Origin: Sepioteuthis lessoniana
Lineage: Eukaryota > Mollusca > Cephalopoda > Myopsida > Loliginidae
DNA length: 64,000 nucleotides
Assembly (NCBI GenBank): GCA_963585895.1
Contig: OY757904.1
Span: 164,037,213-164,101,212 of the forward strand
Reading direction: 5' to 3'
Shown here: in pieces, positions 34,355 through 45,689 of the stretch
Position numbering within the stretch: the first letter of the stretch is position 1
Layout of the letters: every line of letters begins with the position of its first letter
Translations under genes and position numbers: made by a program
The notes under the pieces: model-generated
What the model was told of the DNA's origin: nothing
The model's database searches: none
What the model saw: only the letters and a program-made list of their open reading frames with translations

Positions 34355-34866
34355 GTTTCATTGAACATGTTCCCCACCCACCTCAGAGCCCATGCAGGGA
34401 TGTGCCCAGAGGGAAACCCATTCACCTGGAAACATTAGGGCTACATATTCAGTACACTCATGCAGGTCTTAGATAATTTTATTTTGTCCCTGGGTTTTTG
34501 TTCCCAAGATATCTACTTGCCCAGGAACAGAAAGGGCTACGAATCTTTCCACAGCATGATTGACTCTACAGCTATCGTCCTCAATTGGATTTTTACACAA
34601 ATCCAAAAGAGGGCTGACATGACCAGCCAATGGATCAGATCAGTCCTCTCTAACTGCCTATCTAGCCCAGTAAGGGCCAAAGTAAAGTGTTGCGAGTCAC
34701 ATGACCTTATTAGTTGCCAGGTCACAGACTGCTCAGCTACCAGAATCTCATCCTCAAGGATTACAAGTCGCCACCCACAGCCAACAGGTAGCCTTGTTGG
34801 CGGTGGGGTTTACCCCTCTGCAGAAGTACAGTTGGTATATTTTACAGCTCCAGCCAATTGGGTGAC
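34355..34866 (-). repeat. LINE-R 5' leader, second copy
   Basis: Matches 11735-12235 in the same orientation, including CAGCATGATTGA, GAGGGCTGACA and CCACCCACAGCCAACAGG. It lies directly upstream of LINE-R ORF1. The plus-strand open frame across it (34460-34921) has no recognisable domain. Confidence 0.72.
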
Positions 34867-34867
34867 C

Positions 34868-35118
34868 ATTTGGTTTTGGATTCTTTATTTAATGGCATAT
34901 CAACCTTTGTGGGTTATTTAATGCTAAAGTCACCCATGTAGAAGAATAGTAGTAGTACTATTTAAGCCATAGCTGGAATTGGGATAAGGGGTTCATGCCT
35001 TTCACAAGGGGCATTAGGGCAAAAGTGAATGTAATAGCACAATTTGAGTTTGAACTCACTTACAATGATGTCACAGCTCAGCACGTTAGCCACTACACCA
35101 CAGAGACTCCCCTACTCC
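34868..35118 (-). mobile_element. SINE family A, copy 3 (older)
   Basis: On the minus strand from about 35118: head CTGTGGTGTAGTGGCTAACG, box B-like GAGTTCAAACTC, core with GAAAGGCATGAACCCC, and tail AGCATTAAATAACC... GTTGATATGCCATTAAATA ending near 34870. It abuts the start of LINE-R copy 2 and has no clear target duplication. The level of change suggests it is older than copies 1 and 2. Confidence 0.8.
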
Positions 35119-36490
35119 TAGTTTATTTGAATAGAGTTGCTTAAACTAGAAAGTTACTTTTGCTTGAAGTGAAGAAACATTTAGCTCTGCAGCAACTTTC
35201 TCATTCAACATTTACAAGCAGCATTTGTATTTGAATTTTGATTTTAAATGTAATTATTCCATGAATATTTCAATCATCTTGGTAATATTGTTAATAAAAG
35301 TAAAAAGAGCTATTTAAAATAAACAATAATCACAACAGTACAGGGAATCTTTTCTGAAAAATTGTTAAAAAACAAATTTAATGAAATAAACTGAACATCA
35401 ATGATGGTAAAATATATTTTTACAGCTGAATTATTACTTCTGACTGAGAATATCTAAAAGTACGTGTTCATAATAAGTTCAAAAGAGAGTTTGTTTGTTT
35501 TTTTTTGCAGTCCTTCTCAGCAGTTTTATTATCTTGATGATAAGAAGAGAAGTAAGAGATTTTATAAAAATTTTTGCAAGAAAAACCCGTAAACTGTAAA
35601 GTCTGAATTGATTTTATAATAATACTATTAAATATATAGAATATTAATGTTTTTAATATTCCTCAACTTTTCTTGAGAAGATTGATGAATACGAGTTAAA
35701 ATATTAGAGAACCATTCAGATTTTAACCAATTTCTTAAAACACTCTTAACAATGTTTATGGTGATTTGATGTTGAATAGAAATTATAATATAAATGATTT
35801 TAAGAATTTAAATATTCAGTACAATCCGTTTATATGGAACCCATTGGCTGCATGCAGCTTACAAGTACTTTTGATGTAACCCACAATAATCTTTGATGCA
35901 CCTCATGGGAGCTTTTAAAAATATTAAAACCTTCCTACAAACTCTCTCATAATTGTAGCTGTTGATTCATTTAGTGGACGCCCATAATTTATGTTTTGCT
36001 TCCTATTTTCAGTCCATTTCAGACCTGTGCACATTTTTAATGATATTGAATGATATTTAGAATAAATTGAGGGACAGATTGCAAAAAGACATACTAATGT
36101 TGAAACAAAATATCATTCAATTGATACTTTACTGTATAATCAACAATTCTGTGCTGTACAAGTTCTTCACAAGTATTATTGTGTGTATTGTATATGTAGT
36201 TTTGTTTTTTATTGAATCGAATGAATAATCAAATAAAAAAAGAGAAAAATATAAACTGTATTTGTAAGTCAGAAAGAACAAATAAATAAGTATTTTTTTG
36301 CCTTCAAAGACAAATAGTGTGTTTTTGAATGGGGTTTGAGGTCATGTTTAAACAGAATCTTCCAAAGAAATATAATTTTAGGTGGTGCTTTAAAAACTAA
36401 GAATTCAATTCTCGCTAAATTGAATCCAAATGAAAAGAAGATTAAAGTAGCCAGTTTGGTAAAAAAATCTTGGAAAAGAACAGTATTGTA
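35119..36490. other. AT-rich DNA, no gene seen
   Basis: About 1.4 kb of AT-rich sequence without coding or repeat evidence. Confidence 0.5.
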
Positions 36491-36497
36491 TGATATA

Positions 36498-36590
36498 TAG
36501 AAGACTTTCCAGAAGCAATGACTGATAGGGATGGATGGTAAGAGAGAATCTCTGTTGTTGGCACAACTTGATGATGATGATGATTAAGGA
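36498..36590 (+). mobile_element. RTE-like LINE, 3'-end fragment
   Basis: About 90 bp match the last codons of the RTE-like LINE (EDFPEAMTDRDGW in plus-strand reading) and end in a GATGATGATGATG repeat at about 36569-36584. It is a very short 5'-truncated insertion. Confidence 0.7.
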
Positions 36591-36599
36591 GAGAAGATA

Positions 36600-36975
36600 A
36601 AACTTCAAATGTCCAAAGAAATTGCTATTATAAAAAATTATATGAAAGGAATTGTATATTGATTGCTATGTGAAAGTTATATAAAAGAAGACAGACATGT
36701 TTCAGGTTGTTAATCTCTCATACGTATACTGAAAAGAGTAGGTGATATTGTTGTTAATGATCAGTTTAATAGTCAGAAAATTCAGCTTCACTTTATTTGA
36801 GATGTTTACAAGAACTTAAAATTAATGAATAATTTGTTAGTATGCAGTACTAGTTGCACAAATGGAAAAAATATCTTCAAAGAGTTATCAAGGGTTTGAA
36901 TGAGAAATTGGCATATAATTTTGTAAATTTTTTACCTGTTTGAAGTTCCTTGTTATGTGTGGGGAAACATTGTTA
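36600..36975. other. AT-rich DNA, no gene seen
   Basis: AT-rich sequence between the RTE fragment and the Tx1-clade LINE. Nothing recognisable. Confidence 0.5.
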
Positions 36976-37145
36976 TTGTTGTTTATTTTTGAGGAGGTCA
37001 AACCTCGACTCAACATTTTGTTTATTTTTAAACGACCGCCATCTTTTATCGAATCATTTGCTGTTTTTACATTTCAAAAATCGCCTGTCTTATTTTATTT
37101 TAACGAACATTTGAATCCCTCTCCTCCTAGTTGCCTACTGCAACT

Positions 37146-39119
37146 ATGGAGGATCCAAACAATTCGCAAAATTCACCCATGGACATTTTTGACTCGAGAC
37201 CCTCCCCAACGCCAGAAGAAGTACCTTTTGATCTTTTTTCCTCATCTAACACAATCCCACCAGCCCAAAAACCTCCAGTAATACCTGTCTCTTGGTCGTC
37301 ACATTGTGTAAATAAAAAATCAGCAAGTGACTACAAAAGGGACAGGGTTGTGAAATACACAAGTTATTTTAAGGATTAAGAAATACTAGCCATACCTGAG
37401 TTGGTCGAAACAGTCGAACCAAAGACCCTGTCGTTCATTGTCACAGATCTATGGACCAAGAGACTTGCTGGTTTGAAAAAAAGAAACCTTCGAGGACATC
37501 TTACAATCTGCAAACATCCCAGGTAAATATTTTAGCTGCAGGGGCTTCCCTCAGAAGAAGCAGCAAAAAAACTGGCCTGTGGTAATATCACCACTCGTTT
37601 CTTCCAGCTGCAACCCGAAAATTGAGGCAAATGCAGGATTAAGGTCACTGTATGCAATGTTTCGGTGCAGCTGAGTGGGGATGTTCTCATCGCTTACTTA
37701 AGTATATACGGCAGCGTAGAACAAGTCACCCAGATAACATCAAATAGCAGGACAGTATACAGTGACTATGTTTTCATCATGTGCCTCAATAGGGGAGGGT
37801 TTAACAACATACCCCACATCATAAAATATCGGGATCAATCGATGATGGTGGTCGTTGAGGGTAGGAAACCATTATGTTGGTCTTGTAAAAAACTCAGACA
37901 CTTCTCCAGAACCTGACCTCAAAAAACAACGACCACCATAACAATGACTACTACTACTACTGCTACAACGACTTTGCCTGCCATCACAACTACAACAACA
38001 GCGACAGATACAACCGCAGTACCAACAATTAAAAATATCAAGGACCACCCCAACAAAAAAGATGAGGAAGGGTGGACCCAAGTAATAAGAAAAGGGAAGG
38101 GAAAAAATTCCCCAAAAAACTCCCAAAATAAAAACAACATTTCACCAACAACCAAAACGACAACAACTAGAGTAATAACAGCAGCTAAAACAACGGAAGC
38201 AACAGTATCAACAAAATCACCAACTTCAACGAATAAAAACAAAAAAAAGAAAAACAACATATTCCGGAAGAAAAAGAGGAAAAAATGGACACTTCTACAA
38301 GTTCTACAAACTTAAAAAGAAGGAGAGATAGTGAAAACATTATGGGAGAGAGGGAGAAAAAAAAGCAAAAAATAACCAACCACAGCCACAAACAGAAATA
38401 AAAACATAACCCCAAACAAAAATCCAACGCCCAGCTCAAGTTATTCCACCCTCACAATCAAAAAATACACCAACCCAACCAACTGAAAACCCCCTTTCCG
38501 CAAATTCCCCAACAATGCCTTCTCTTTCACCCATTTCAACTTCCAAGCTACTCTCCTGGTTCCATTCGGTAAATAGAAATTCAACGCCGCAATCATCATC
38601 ATCATCAAATACTAAACATCGAGCTAAGTCGGCCTCTAAAGAAGTCCGACGAGCTTTTAATGCCTTCTATTTTTGTGAAGATACGCTCGAATCACCTACA
38701 TTGGAACACCACGTCAAACAATCATTACACCCATTATCAGGACTTAAAACCATCAACCCAAAGACGTTACAAATCCATATTTATTTAGGAGTGCACCCAT
38801 GGTAACCACCTTTGTTCGTTTGGCTGGCAACCAAACTAAAGAGCTTTGGCACTTTATTGAGGAAGCTAGTCAGGTGGACATAAGGCTGGCAGAAATAGAG
38901 CACCCCTCTTTCAATGTTATGTCAACTAAATGTACGGGCAGGGTCCCGATTTATGTTCATCCCAGTTTTTATAGGTCCCTAAAGTTGTGGTACCCCATGG
39001 ATGTCAGAGGAATTTCCAAGGACAGCCGAGTTACCACTGAACTCGGTACCAGTTCCTTGCGTCAGGCCGTTGGCATCCTCACCCCGGAGGATTTCCGGTC
39101 CGTAGTCAACACTGAGTAA
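37146..39119 (+). pseudogene. Tx1-clade LINE ORF1, RNA-binding protein
   Basis: The likely start is ATG at 37146 (MEDPNNSQNSPMDIFDS); an upstream in-frame ATG lies at 37131. The N-terminal part runs to a stop near 37379. Further segments then read VETVEPKTLSFIVTDLWTKRLAGLKK and LSGDVLIAYLSIYGSVEQV, an RNA-recognition-like fold. A CCHC knuckle follows at about 37885-37915, CWSCKKLRHFSRTC. Next comes a threonine-rich and lysine-rich linker (37920-38300). The C-terminal part (38515-39119) reads SKEVRRAFNAFYF, then KELWHFIEEAS and LRQAVGILTPEDF. It would coat element RNA. At least four stops or frame changes lie in it. Confidence 0.8.
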
Positions 39120-39124
39120 GGTAA

Positions 39125-39802
39125 GTGGGTCTGATGACTTTAAATCTTGCTACGTTGAATGTGAGGAGACTGAGGGATTCAAGCAAGTGTGCATGCTTGC
39201 TTGCTGAACTCAAGAACCTCAGATTAAATGTCGCTGCAGTACAAGAGACTCACTTCCTTTGTGCTGTGGACTATCGGGTGTGGAGAGCGATTTTAATGTT
39301 TTCTCAGCATACGGCAGCCGCAGTAGGGCTGGAGTCTCCTTGGTAGTTAGATGCAGCTTTGATGCGGATGTTGATGTTGTTTTTGCAGGTGACGGGGCCA
39401 GTTGGTTGTGGCCAATGTTGCCGTTAGAAGTTTCAAGTTCTGGTTGGTTGTGGTTTATGCGTCCAATATCGCTGTGGAGAGGGTTTCCTTTTTTCGTTGG
39501 TTGGCGCCCCTCCGGGACAATTCGAAGCGGCTAGTCTTAATGGGTGATTGGAATGCGTTCCTTGATCCCAAGATAGATAAGGTCGGGCGTGGAGCTTGTA
39601 GGTTGGGAAGGTGTGAAAGCAGCCTTGCTGGCCTTATGACTCATGATGACTTGGTCGACAGGTTTCGGCTGGATCACCCAGGGCGGGAAATCTGGAAGGG
39701 GCTAGATAGCTCGCCCTCTGCCAAAGTAGGTTCCTACTTGGACAGAGTGTTAGAAGAGCTGATAGCAATTTCCTTAGTTGTCTCACATTTCACTTGATAG
39801 CG
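39125..39802 (+). pseudogene. Tx1-clade LINE ORF2, endonuclease domain
   Basis: ORF2 starts at about 39125, a few bases after ORF1 ends: MGLMTLNLATLNVRRLRDSS with the conserved asparagine, then VAAVQETHF with the catalytic glutamate. The frame changes near 39330-39400. The later segment (39402-39797) holds VVVYASNIAVERVSFF, LVLMGDWNAFLDP (aspartate and asparagine of the active site) and SYLDRVL. The domain stops at TFHLIA, where the foreign insert begins, and resumes with WTDNKLVRVSL at 40956. It nicks target DNA. Confidence 0.85.
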
Positions 39803-39803
39803 T

Positions 39804-40955
39804 TCTGACGTTGTGAATCCAGCCCTGGCCAATGCGTCTAGTTCCGTCTGGGAATTTTCGCCGACATTCAATTCCTCGGCCCTGCTTGCCAATCCGAGAT
39901 AACTACTACCATTCCCCAAATTGTGTCTTTTGATTCGAATGGCAGTGTTCTAGCTAACTCAGAACATTTCCAATTTTGGCTGGAATCCACGCCGAAATAA
40001 AATCGTTGTTGGGAGAGAGATCGTACCTGTTGCAGTTCACAAAATGCATAAGAAGAAGGAAAACAACGCTTTCAAATTTCTCCAAGCTATTTTTTTTATC
40101 TATGATGTATGTATTTACAAAATGTGTAGAATATAATAAGGAAGAAAGAAAAAGAAAAAGGTCTTATGAAACTTATTCATTTGTTCGGAAATGTGACAGA
40201 TCAAACAGGTGTAAGGGAGGCAATTATTTCTTAGCAGAAAAATAATCACTTGTCTCGGCTTTTACTTCGAACTCTCGGTTCTAGACTAATCTTGGCTTTG
40301 AGTCGAAGTTCTAAGATGGGTACTGCACTGGACCCTTCTCTGTCTCTCTGGATCTCTCATCTACCTCAACTTGATCTGTGCTCATCTATGGGTGTCGTGC
40401 CTTGTTTATATAAATTGGGGTGGAGTTTCGATGATCCCTGGGCACGCCTATGCATAATGATATGTAAATCGCTAAGTTGACCAACTTTTTTCACATATGG
40501 CCAACGCTGCGTTTAAAGAGATACTTAAAATTTAGCTTCAGTACCCCCTGCTGATCCCAAGCAGACAGTCAGTACTCGAAAAAGGACAAATCCACTTACA
40601 TGGTCTCAATCTTTAGCTTCATCTTATTCTTGCTTTGACCACGCAGACTTTATTACTATCTCCACCATAAGATCCACTTAAGGAGTTTTTTTATTTCTAG
40701 TATGAACTTTCACTCACCCCCTTAGCCTGTACAAACTTCATTACTGTTTTCTTTTATATTATCGCAAGATTTACTTTAAAGAATCTCAGGACATCGGTCG
40801 AAAGTTTGATAAATAAATAAATAAAATAGGATAGGAAATGAAATGATAAGAAGAAGAGAGAAAGAAAAGAAAAATATGAATTTTCCTTAATTATTTCCCT
40901 AGAATCGTTAATTAATCAATCAGTCTGGGGGTGGGGTGGAGTTCTCTCTGTCACA
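39804..40955. mobile_element. 1.15-kb solo-LTR-like insert in the Tx1-clade LINE
   Basis: The LINE reading frame is interrupted here, and removing the block restores a continuous match. AGCGT (or GCGT) occurs on both sides (39799-39803 and about 40955-40959), as expected of a 4-5-bp target duplication. The ends are weakly inverted: TCTGACG on the left, TGTCACA on the right. Inside are a TATATAAAT box at about 40411 and AATAAA-type signals at about 40815, but no coding capacity. This fits a solo LTR of an LTR element, family unknown. No second copy is in the window. A non-coding DNA transposon is a less likely alternative. Confidence 0.6.
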
Positions 40956-43764
40956 GCGTGGACTGACAATAAACTTGTTAGGGTCAGTCTGCAGTTAGCT
41001 AATAGGCCTAGTCTGGCCGGCTACTGGAAGTTCAACACCTCCTTACTGGAGATACGGGACTTCCGGGACCGGCTGGAATCCCTAATTAAGCAGGCATTAC
41101 TGGGGGCGGTTACCGGGAATAGATGGTGGGTTTCTCTTAACCATAGAATTAGAGATTTCACCACTAAGTACGGTCGTCAACTCAACCTAGATAGGACCAA
41201 GGAGCCGAAATCCATAGAAGATAGACTTTCCCGGGTGGTGGCTGGGGGCACTCCCTAACTGTAGAGCTAGCTAGGAGGGACCTTGAGCGTGAGACTAGTG
41301 AGCACTACAACAGATTCGTAGTTAGATCTAAGTTAAAAAGAGTTCTCAACGAAGCTGTGAAATCAAACGCAACTGCGCGTGAGGAAGAAGAGCAAAGGTT
41401 TCTCGATTGGTATATCAATTCCGTCAAGTCTCCAGATCGGCACGTGCTGCAATCAAATCACAAGAGATGCGTAATGCCTTTCGGGCACATTTTCGTGATT
41501 GCTTTGCCTGCTGTCCTGATCTCCTGCTTCAGGAGTTTTGCAGCTATCTTGCCAATTTCCCCCGCCTTAGGGTGGCTGAAGTGGCTAGTTGCAAGGGTGT
41601 GATTACTGAATGCAAAGTCTATGATGCATTGAAGCAGGTTGGCCTCAACAAGTCGCCAGGACTAGATGGTTTACCCTACGAAGTATACTTGAGGCTGCCA
41701 CACATGTTTGTGCCTATTCTGATGGATATGTTTAACCATTGGTTCGCCCAGGGAGCTATCCCTGGTAGCATTACCAAGAGTGTGATCACATTGCTGAAGA
41801 AAGGTGGCAAGCATGTTTGGGAGGGTTTAAATGATTACAGGCCCATAACATTGCTTAGCACAGAGTTAAAGATTTTGGCCCGGGTCTTAGCGAATTGTTT
41901 ACAGCTTGTCATTAGTGATCTGATTGGCCCCGAGCAGACCTACGCGGTGAAGGGAAGATCGATCCAAGACAATCTGCACTTGATTTGCAGGGTTCTAGAG
42001 GGGATAGAGGATGGCACGGAAAGTGTGCTGATCAGTTTAGATCAGTCCAAGGCCTTTGATAGGGTTGACCATTGGTTTTTGGAGACTGCCGGATTCCAAC
42101 TGGAGTTCCACAGATGGATTAGCATGATGTACCACAACCCTCAAGCAGTGGTGCAGGTGAACGGAAGGTGTTCGAGGGCGTTCATAATCAAGTGCTCATT
42201 CTTGCAGGGCTGCCTCCTATCTCCTCTTCTCTACGTCCTCACTTTGGAGCCCCTGCTCCATAGGCTTAGGGATGAGGGGACGAATCCGGCCTTGCGTGGT
42301 GTCTCTTTTGCTGGCCCTCTTACAGCAAGGGTTTCTGCGTTTGCAGATGACATCGCAGTGTATGTATCACACCGCCTGGATATAAAGGCTGTGAAGAAGG
42401 CGGTTGGCGAGTACGAGTGGATAGCAGAAGCCAAGGTCAATTTTGACAAAAACGAAGGTTTGCGGCTCGGTGCTTGGAGGGGTAGTGATACCCTTCCACT
42501 GGAGTGACAGATTTGTCCACATCCTCAGGGTGTGGTTCAGGCCCGACCTCCAACTGGAGAGAAATTGGTCGGGAGTACAAGCTAAGGTGAATGCTCCGGT
42601 GGGAACCTGGCTTTCAAGGAGGTTGTCTTTAAAGGCAGGGCGGAAGCGTGCGCTGTGTACATCTTCCCCTTGATCCTTTACCGATTGGTTGTACTTCCTC
42701 TGCCTAAGGCACATTGGCTTGCGCTTCAACAATCCCTCTCCAGATTGCTCTGGGGAGGCCGAAGACCGATGGTCTGTAGACGGGTCTGCATCTAACATAC
42801 GCGCAACGGGAGTCTGGGTATGCCTGATCTGGAGAGCCACTGGCTTGCTGAAAGATTTGCATACTTGGGCCAATTCTTGACGGGGAGCGCAGTGTGGCGA
42901 CAAAAGGTGAGTTAGACTTTTCCTTGCCTCCAGTCAGACCCAAAGGCTGAAGGTTGACGTAAGCCGATGGGCAAAGCACTGTTTGTCTGCGAGTGCAGAA
43001 CGGCCCTTCGTAACCTTCTTGGGTCCAGTGACCTTTCACGGCCTCGGAAGGAACTATATTGGGAGCTAGTGGTGGGTACCACTTCGGACCCTCTTAGCGA
43101 GCGGTACAGCTGGACAGCGGAGGAGATCTACTCCCAGTGGAATAGGGTGCCATGATCGAGCTTCTTGAACAACTCTGAATTCTTGCTCACCTGGCGTCTT
43201 GCACGGAATGCGTTACCCCTTCTCGGCTTGAACTTCAGAGTAGGCCTGGCACACATGCCCGATTGTGCTTGCTGTGGCAGTGGTTTAGATGAAACAGCTG
43301 AGCATGCCTTCTACTACTGCAAGCGAGTCTGCCAGTTCTGGGATCATGTGGGGGAGTGGACGGCTGGCATCAAACCCAAGCAGCTTGTACCGCTCGACGT
43401 TGGTCACATCGTAGACAATGTTCTTCCTGTGTTCCAGGGTGAGAAGCATGTGGTGTTTCTCATGTTCCTAGCTGTAGCTCGAATGGTGATTTGGACGACG
43501 CAAAAGAAGGGATTGTATGACGATGCAAACTTTTCTTATCGTAACCCGGTTTTGTATTTTAGGCATCAACTTAGGGTCAAAATCAGTTGCGATAGAAAAC
43601 GCTTGGATCGCATAGCATTCAACAAAAGGTGGGTGAATTCAGCGAGCCTGGTTGTAAGAAAGGGGGCAATGTTGGAGTCATCCTGCCCATGGCGTCTACG
43701 GTACGGGTCCTTCGGGACCCCACCCTGGGTAAGTAGAAAAACTTTTTTCCCTATCGAAGCCTAG
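40956..43764 (+). pseudogene. Tx1-clade LINE ORF2, reverse transcriptase and C-terminal part
   Basis: The longest open part is 41407-42507 (366 codons). It shows KSPGLDGLPYEVY, DYRPITLLSTELKILARVLA, then SLDQSKAFDRVDH (motif A), QGCLLSPLLYVL (motif B) and AFADDIAVYVS (motif C, FADD). Upstream, 40956-41260 carries the linker (LANRPSLAGYWKF). After 42507 the frame changes repeatedly through a GGRRP-type region. The C-terminal segment 43165-43764 reads LTWRLARNALPLLGL, a CACCGSGLDETAEHAFYYC zinc-binding-like block and the KKGLYDDANF motif. No RNase H is present. About five stops or frame changes disable it. Confidence 0.86.
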
Positions 43765-44362
43765 TTAGCAGTATGTTGTGTCATCGTCCCCTTCACTCCA
43801 GCCTGCATTTGCTGAAGATCTTGGAATTTCACATGTATATAATTCATATCATCAGTCATTAACTGCCCATACCATGCCCAACCCTGTTTTTTTTTTGCCC
43901 CATTAGGCTACGATCCCTCTCCCATCTAGGGTAGGTTCAACTTGTTTTCAGTGTTTTTGGACACTGGAAAACAGTTGGCCTCCATTTCGTAGATGGGGGG
44001 ACGGGAGGGCAACCAACGGGGAATTTTTCCTTGGTTTTCGCATTTTTCGTTTTATTGCATTTCAGGGGTTTTCTCCCACTGCCATCATATAAAACTCATT
44101 ATAAATAAATCATAATTTGTAAATAAAACCATTCATTACGTCCAGGGTTTTAAGTAGGTCTTTTCATAGAGCAAATGTGGTATTTTGGTGGCTGTAGCAC
44201 ACTTGGTGATGGATGACTGGTTATATATTGTACTGTTGAATGGGTCAGCGAATGTGGCTAGCTAGGTTCCCCTAGAACATAGAGTAAATGCATGATCACT
44301 CCCTCCCCCTCCCCCACAAAACTTCAAGGCTTTGTCCCTTCCATTTGTATTAAATGGAAATA
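43765..44362. other. Tx1-clade LINE 3' part, then short unassigned stretch
   Basis: From 43765 to about 44130 I read the LINE 3' untranslated part, with a C/T-rich centre and an A-rich end. From 44131 to 44362 nothing is recognised. A C-rich patch lies at about 44301-44320. Confidence 0.5.
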
Positions 44363-45687
44363 TGAGGTGCCTTCAATAAGTTTCCAGACTTTTTTGTACA
44401 GGCAATTAAAATTATTGTAGAATTCAGTATGTTATTGCTATACATCTTATGAGATGACCGACCAATTTTTATGATTTCAGGTTCAAATAAACAGCTACAG
44501 CAACAATTGGAATACACCCTACTAAAGCCTGATTGTCACAGCTGGTGAATTTCAAAAATGCAATCTAGATGTGAGGACACTTTAGAAGAGTGATATGCAA
44601 TAAAATTCTGTTTTAAACTTGGAAAAAATGCCACAGACACGTATGGAATGCTTCAGACTGCTTTTCAACCATCTTTCATGAATTGAGCATCAGTTTTTGA
44701 GTGGCATAAGAGATTCAAGGAAGGCAGGGAGCCTGTGAGGGATGATGAGAGGTGTGGGAGGAGTAAGGAAGTCAATACACCAGAGTTGATTGGCCAAATA
44801 AAGAATTTCATGGATAAGGACCGTCGCGTGTCTATAGAGACAATAAGTGCACAGTTTGATGTCAGTGTGGGAACTGTACACACAATTATTCGCGAGGAAC
44901 TGAAGATACGGAAGATTTGTGCAAAGTTTGTCCCAAGGGTGCTCAGAGAAGATCAGAAAGAAAGACATTGTCATAACAGCAGGGAGATGGTCGAGCTGAT
45001 CATTTCAGATCCCGCAGTTCTTGATGCTCTGGTGACCTGCGATGAAAGCTGGATCTACTGCTATGACCCAGAGACCAAGAGACAGAGTTCCCAGTGGAAG
45101 CATGCTGGCTCTCCCAGACCCAAAAAGGCCAGACAGAGCAAATCCACCCACAAACTTTTGATGATCCCTTTTTTGACAGCACTGGCATGATCTACATGCA
45201 CTGGGTTCCCACTGGACAGACAGTCAACAAGGAATAATATGTTGAGGTTTTAAGGGAGTTCAAGAAGAGATTCCATCGGAAGAGACCAGCACTCTCCAAA
45301 TCGGGTCAGTGGCATTTCCACCAGGACAATGCACCAGTCCATAACTCCACCCTTTTCACAGACTATTTGACCAAGATGGGCATCAAGACAGTTCTCACCC
45401 TCCCTATAGTCCAGACCTTGCTCCCTGTGACTTTTGCTTATTCCCTAAGCTTAAGGAAAAACTAAGAGGCTGTCGTTATGAGACAATTGAGGAGATGAAA
45501 GAGGCTGTGACAAAGGTCATTGACACACTCACACAAGAGGACTTCCATGGGGCCTTCCAGAAGTTGTTGGAACAGTACAACAAGTGCATTGCAGCCGGAG
45601 GAGATTACTTCAAGGGGACTAGAGTTTCATGTGTGTACTATCAATAAAAGTGCCCATAGGAAAAAAGTCTGGAAACTTGGCGAACAC
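44363..45687 (+). mobile_element. mariner-type transposon, family 1, longer copy
   Basis: The left end follows TA at 44361-44362 and its inverted repeat reads AATAAGTTTCCAGACTTTTTT. The right end has the complement around 45640-45677, but the last bases and the TA are degraded. It is the near-full-length sister of 12388-13281, about 1.3 kb. The two share more than 90% in many stretches by eye, so they derive from one recent source. Confidence 0.87.
44570..45646 (+). pseudogene. mariner transposase, family 1
   Basis: The helix-turn-helix start is damaged by stops near 44590 and 44687. A long open part (44735-45190) reads RVSIETISAQFDVSVGTVHTII (second helix-turn-helix) and RKICAKFVPRVLREDQ, then VTCDESWIYCYDPE with the first catalytic aspartate and QWKHAGSPRPKKARQSKS. 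After a frame change come FHQDNAPVH with the second aspartate (45325-45327) and SPDLAPCDF with the third (about 45429-45431), about 34 residues apart as in mariner D,D34D enzymes. It ends near CIAAGGDYF. Several frame changes and stops make it inactive. Confidence 0.86.
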
Positions 45688-45689
45688 TT

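Larger units (their letters stand above)
29309..34866 (-). mobile_element. LINE-R copy 2, split by two other elements
   Basis: On the minus strand the pieces run as follows: 5' leader (34866-34355), ORF1 start (34300-34024), an inserted RTE LINE (34018-32555), more ORF1 (32550-32415), an inserted Gypsy fossil (32412 to about 30690), a low-similarity stretch ending in LNLEEVLSNT (about 30460-30003) and a repeat-rich 3' part. It finishes at about 29309 with the LINE-R tail (complement of GGTTTTATGGCATATCAACC). An extra copy of the tail sits at about 29498-29550. No ORF2 is seen, so this copy is a deletion derivative or had lost ORF2 before the insertions. Joining the outer pieces as one element is my inference from strand and order. 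Confidence 0.65.
36980..44130 (+). mobile_element. L1/Tx1-clade LINE, nearly full length (decayed)
   Basis: A non-LTR retrotransposon with two ORFs, about 6 kb without its insert. It begins near 36980 with a short leader, then ORF1 (about 37146-39119), ORF2 endonuclease (39125-39802), a 1.15-kb foreign insert (39804-40955), the rest of ORF2 (40956-43764) and a 3' part ending in A-rich AAATAAAA-type sequence near 44130. It is visibly GC-richer than the flanks. ORF1 has a CCHC knuckle, and ORF2 has apurinic endonuclease and reverse transcriptase without RNase H, as in Tx1-type elements. Frame breaks in both ORFs show it is inactive, yet long parts are well preserved, so it is fairly young. Confidence 0.88.

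Noticed and set aside
34460-34921. 153-codon plus-strand frame
   Set aside because: It lies across the LINE-R 5' leader repeat; the sister repeat at 11.7-12.2 kb does not keep the frame.
37919-38260. Valine-rich, membrane-like minus-strand frame
   Set aside because: Shadow of the threonine/lysine-rich linker of the Tx1 LINE ORF1 on the plus strand.
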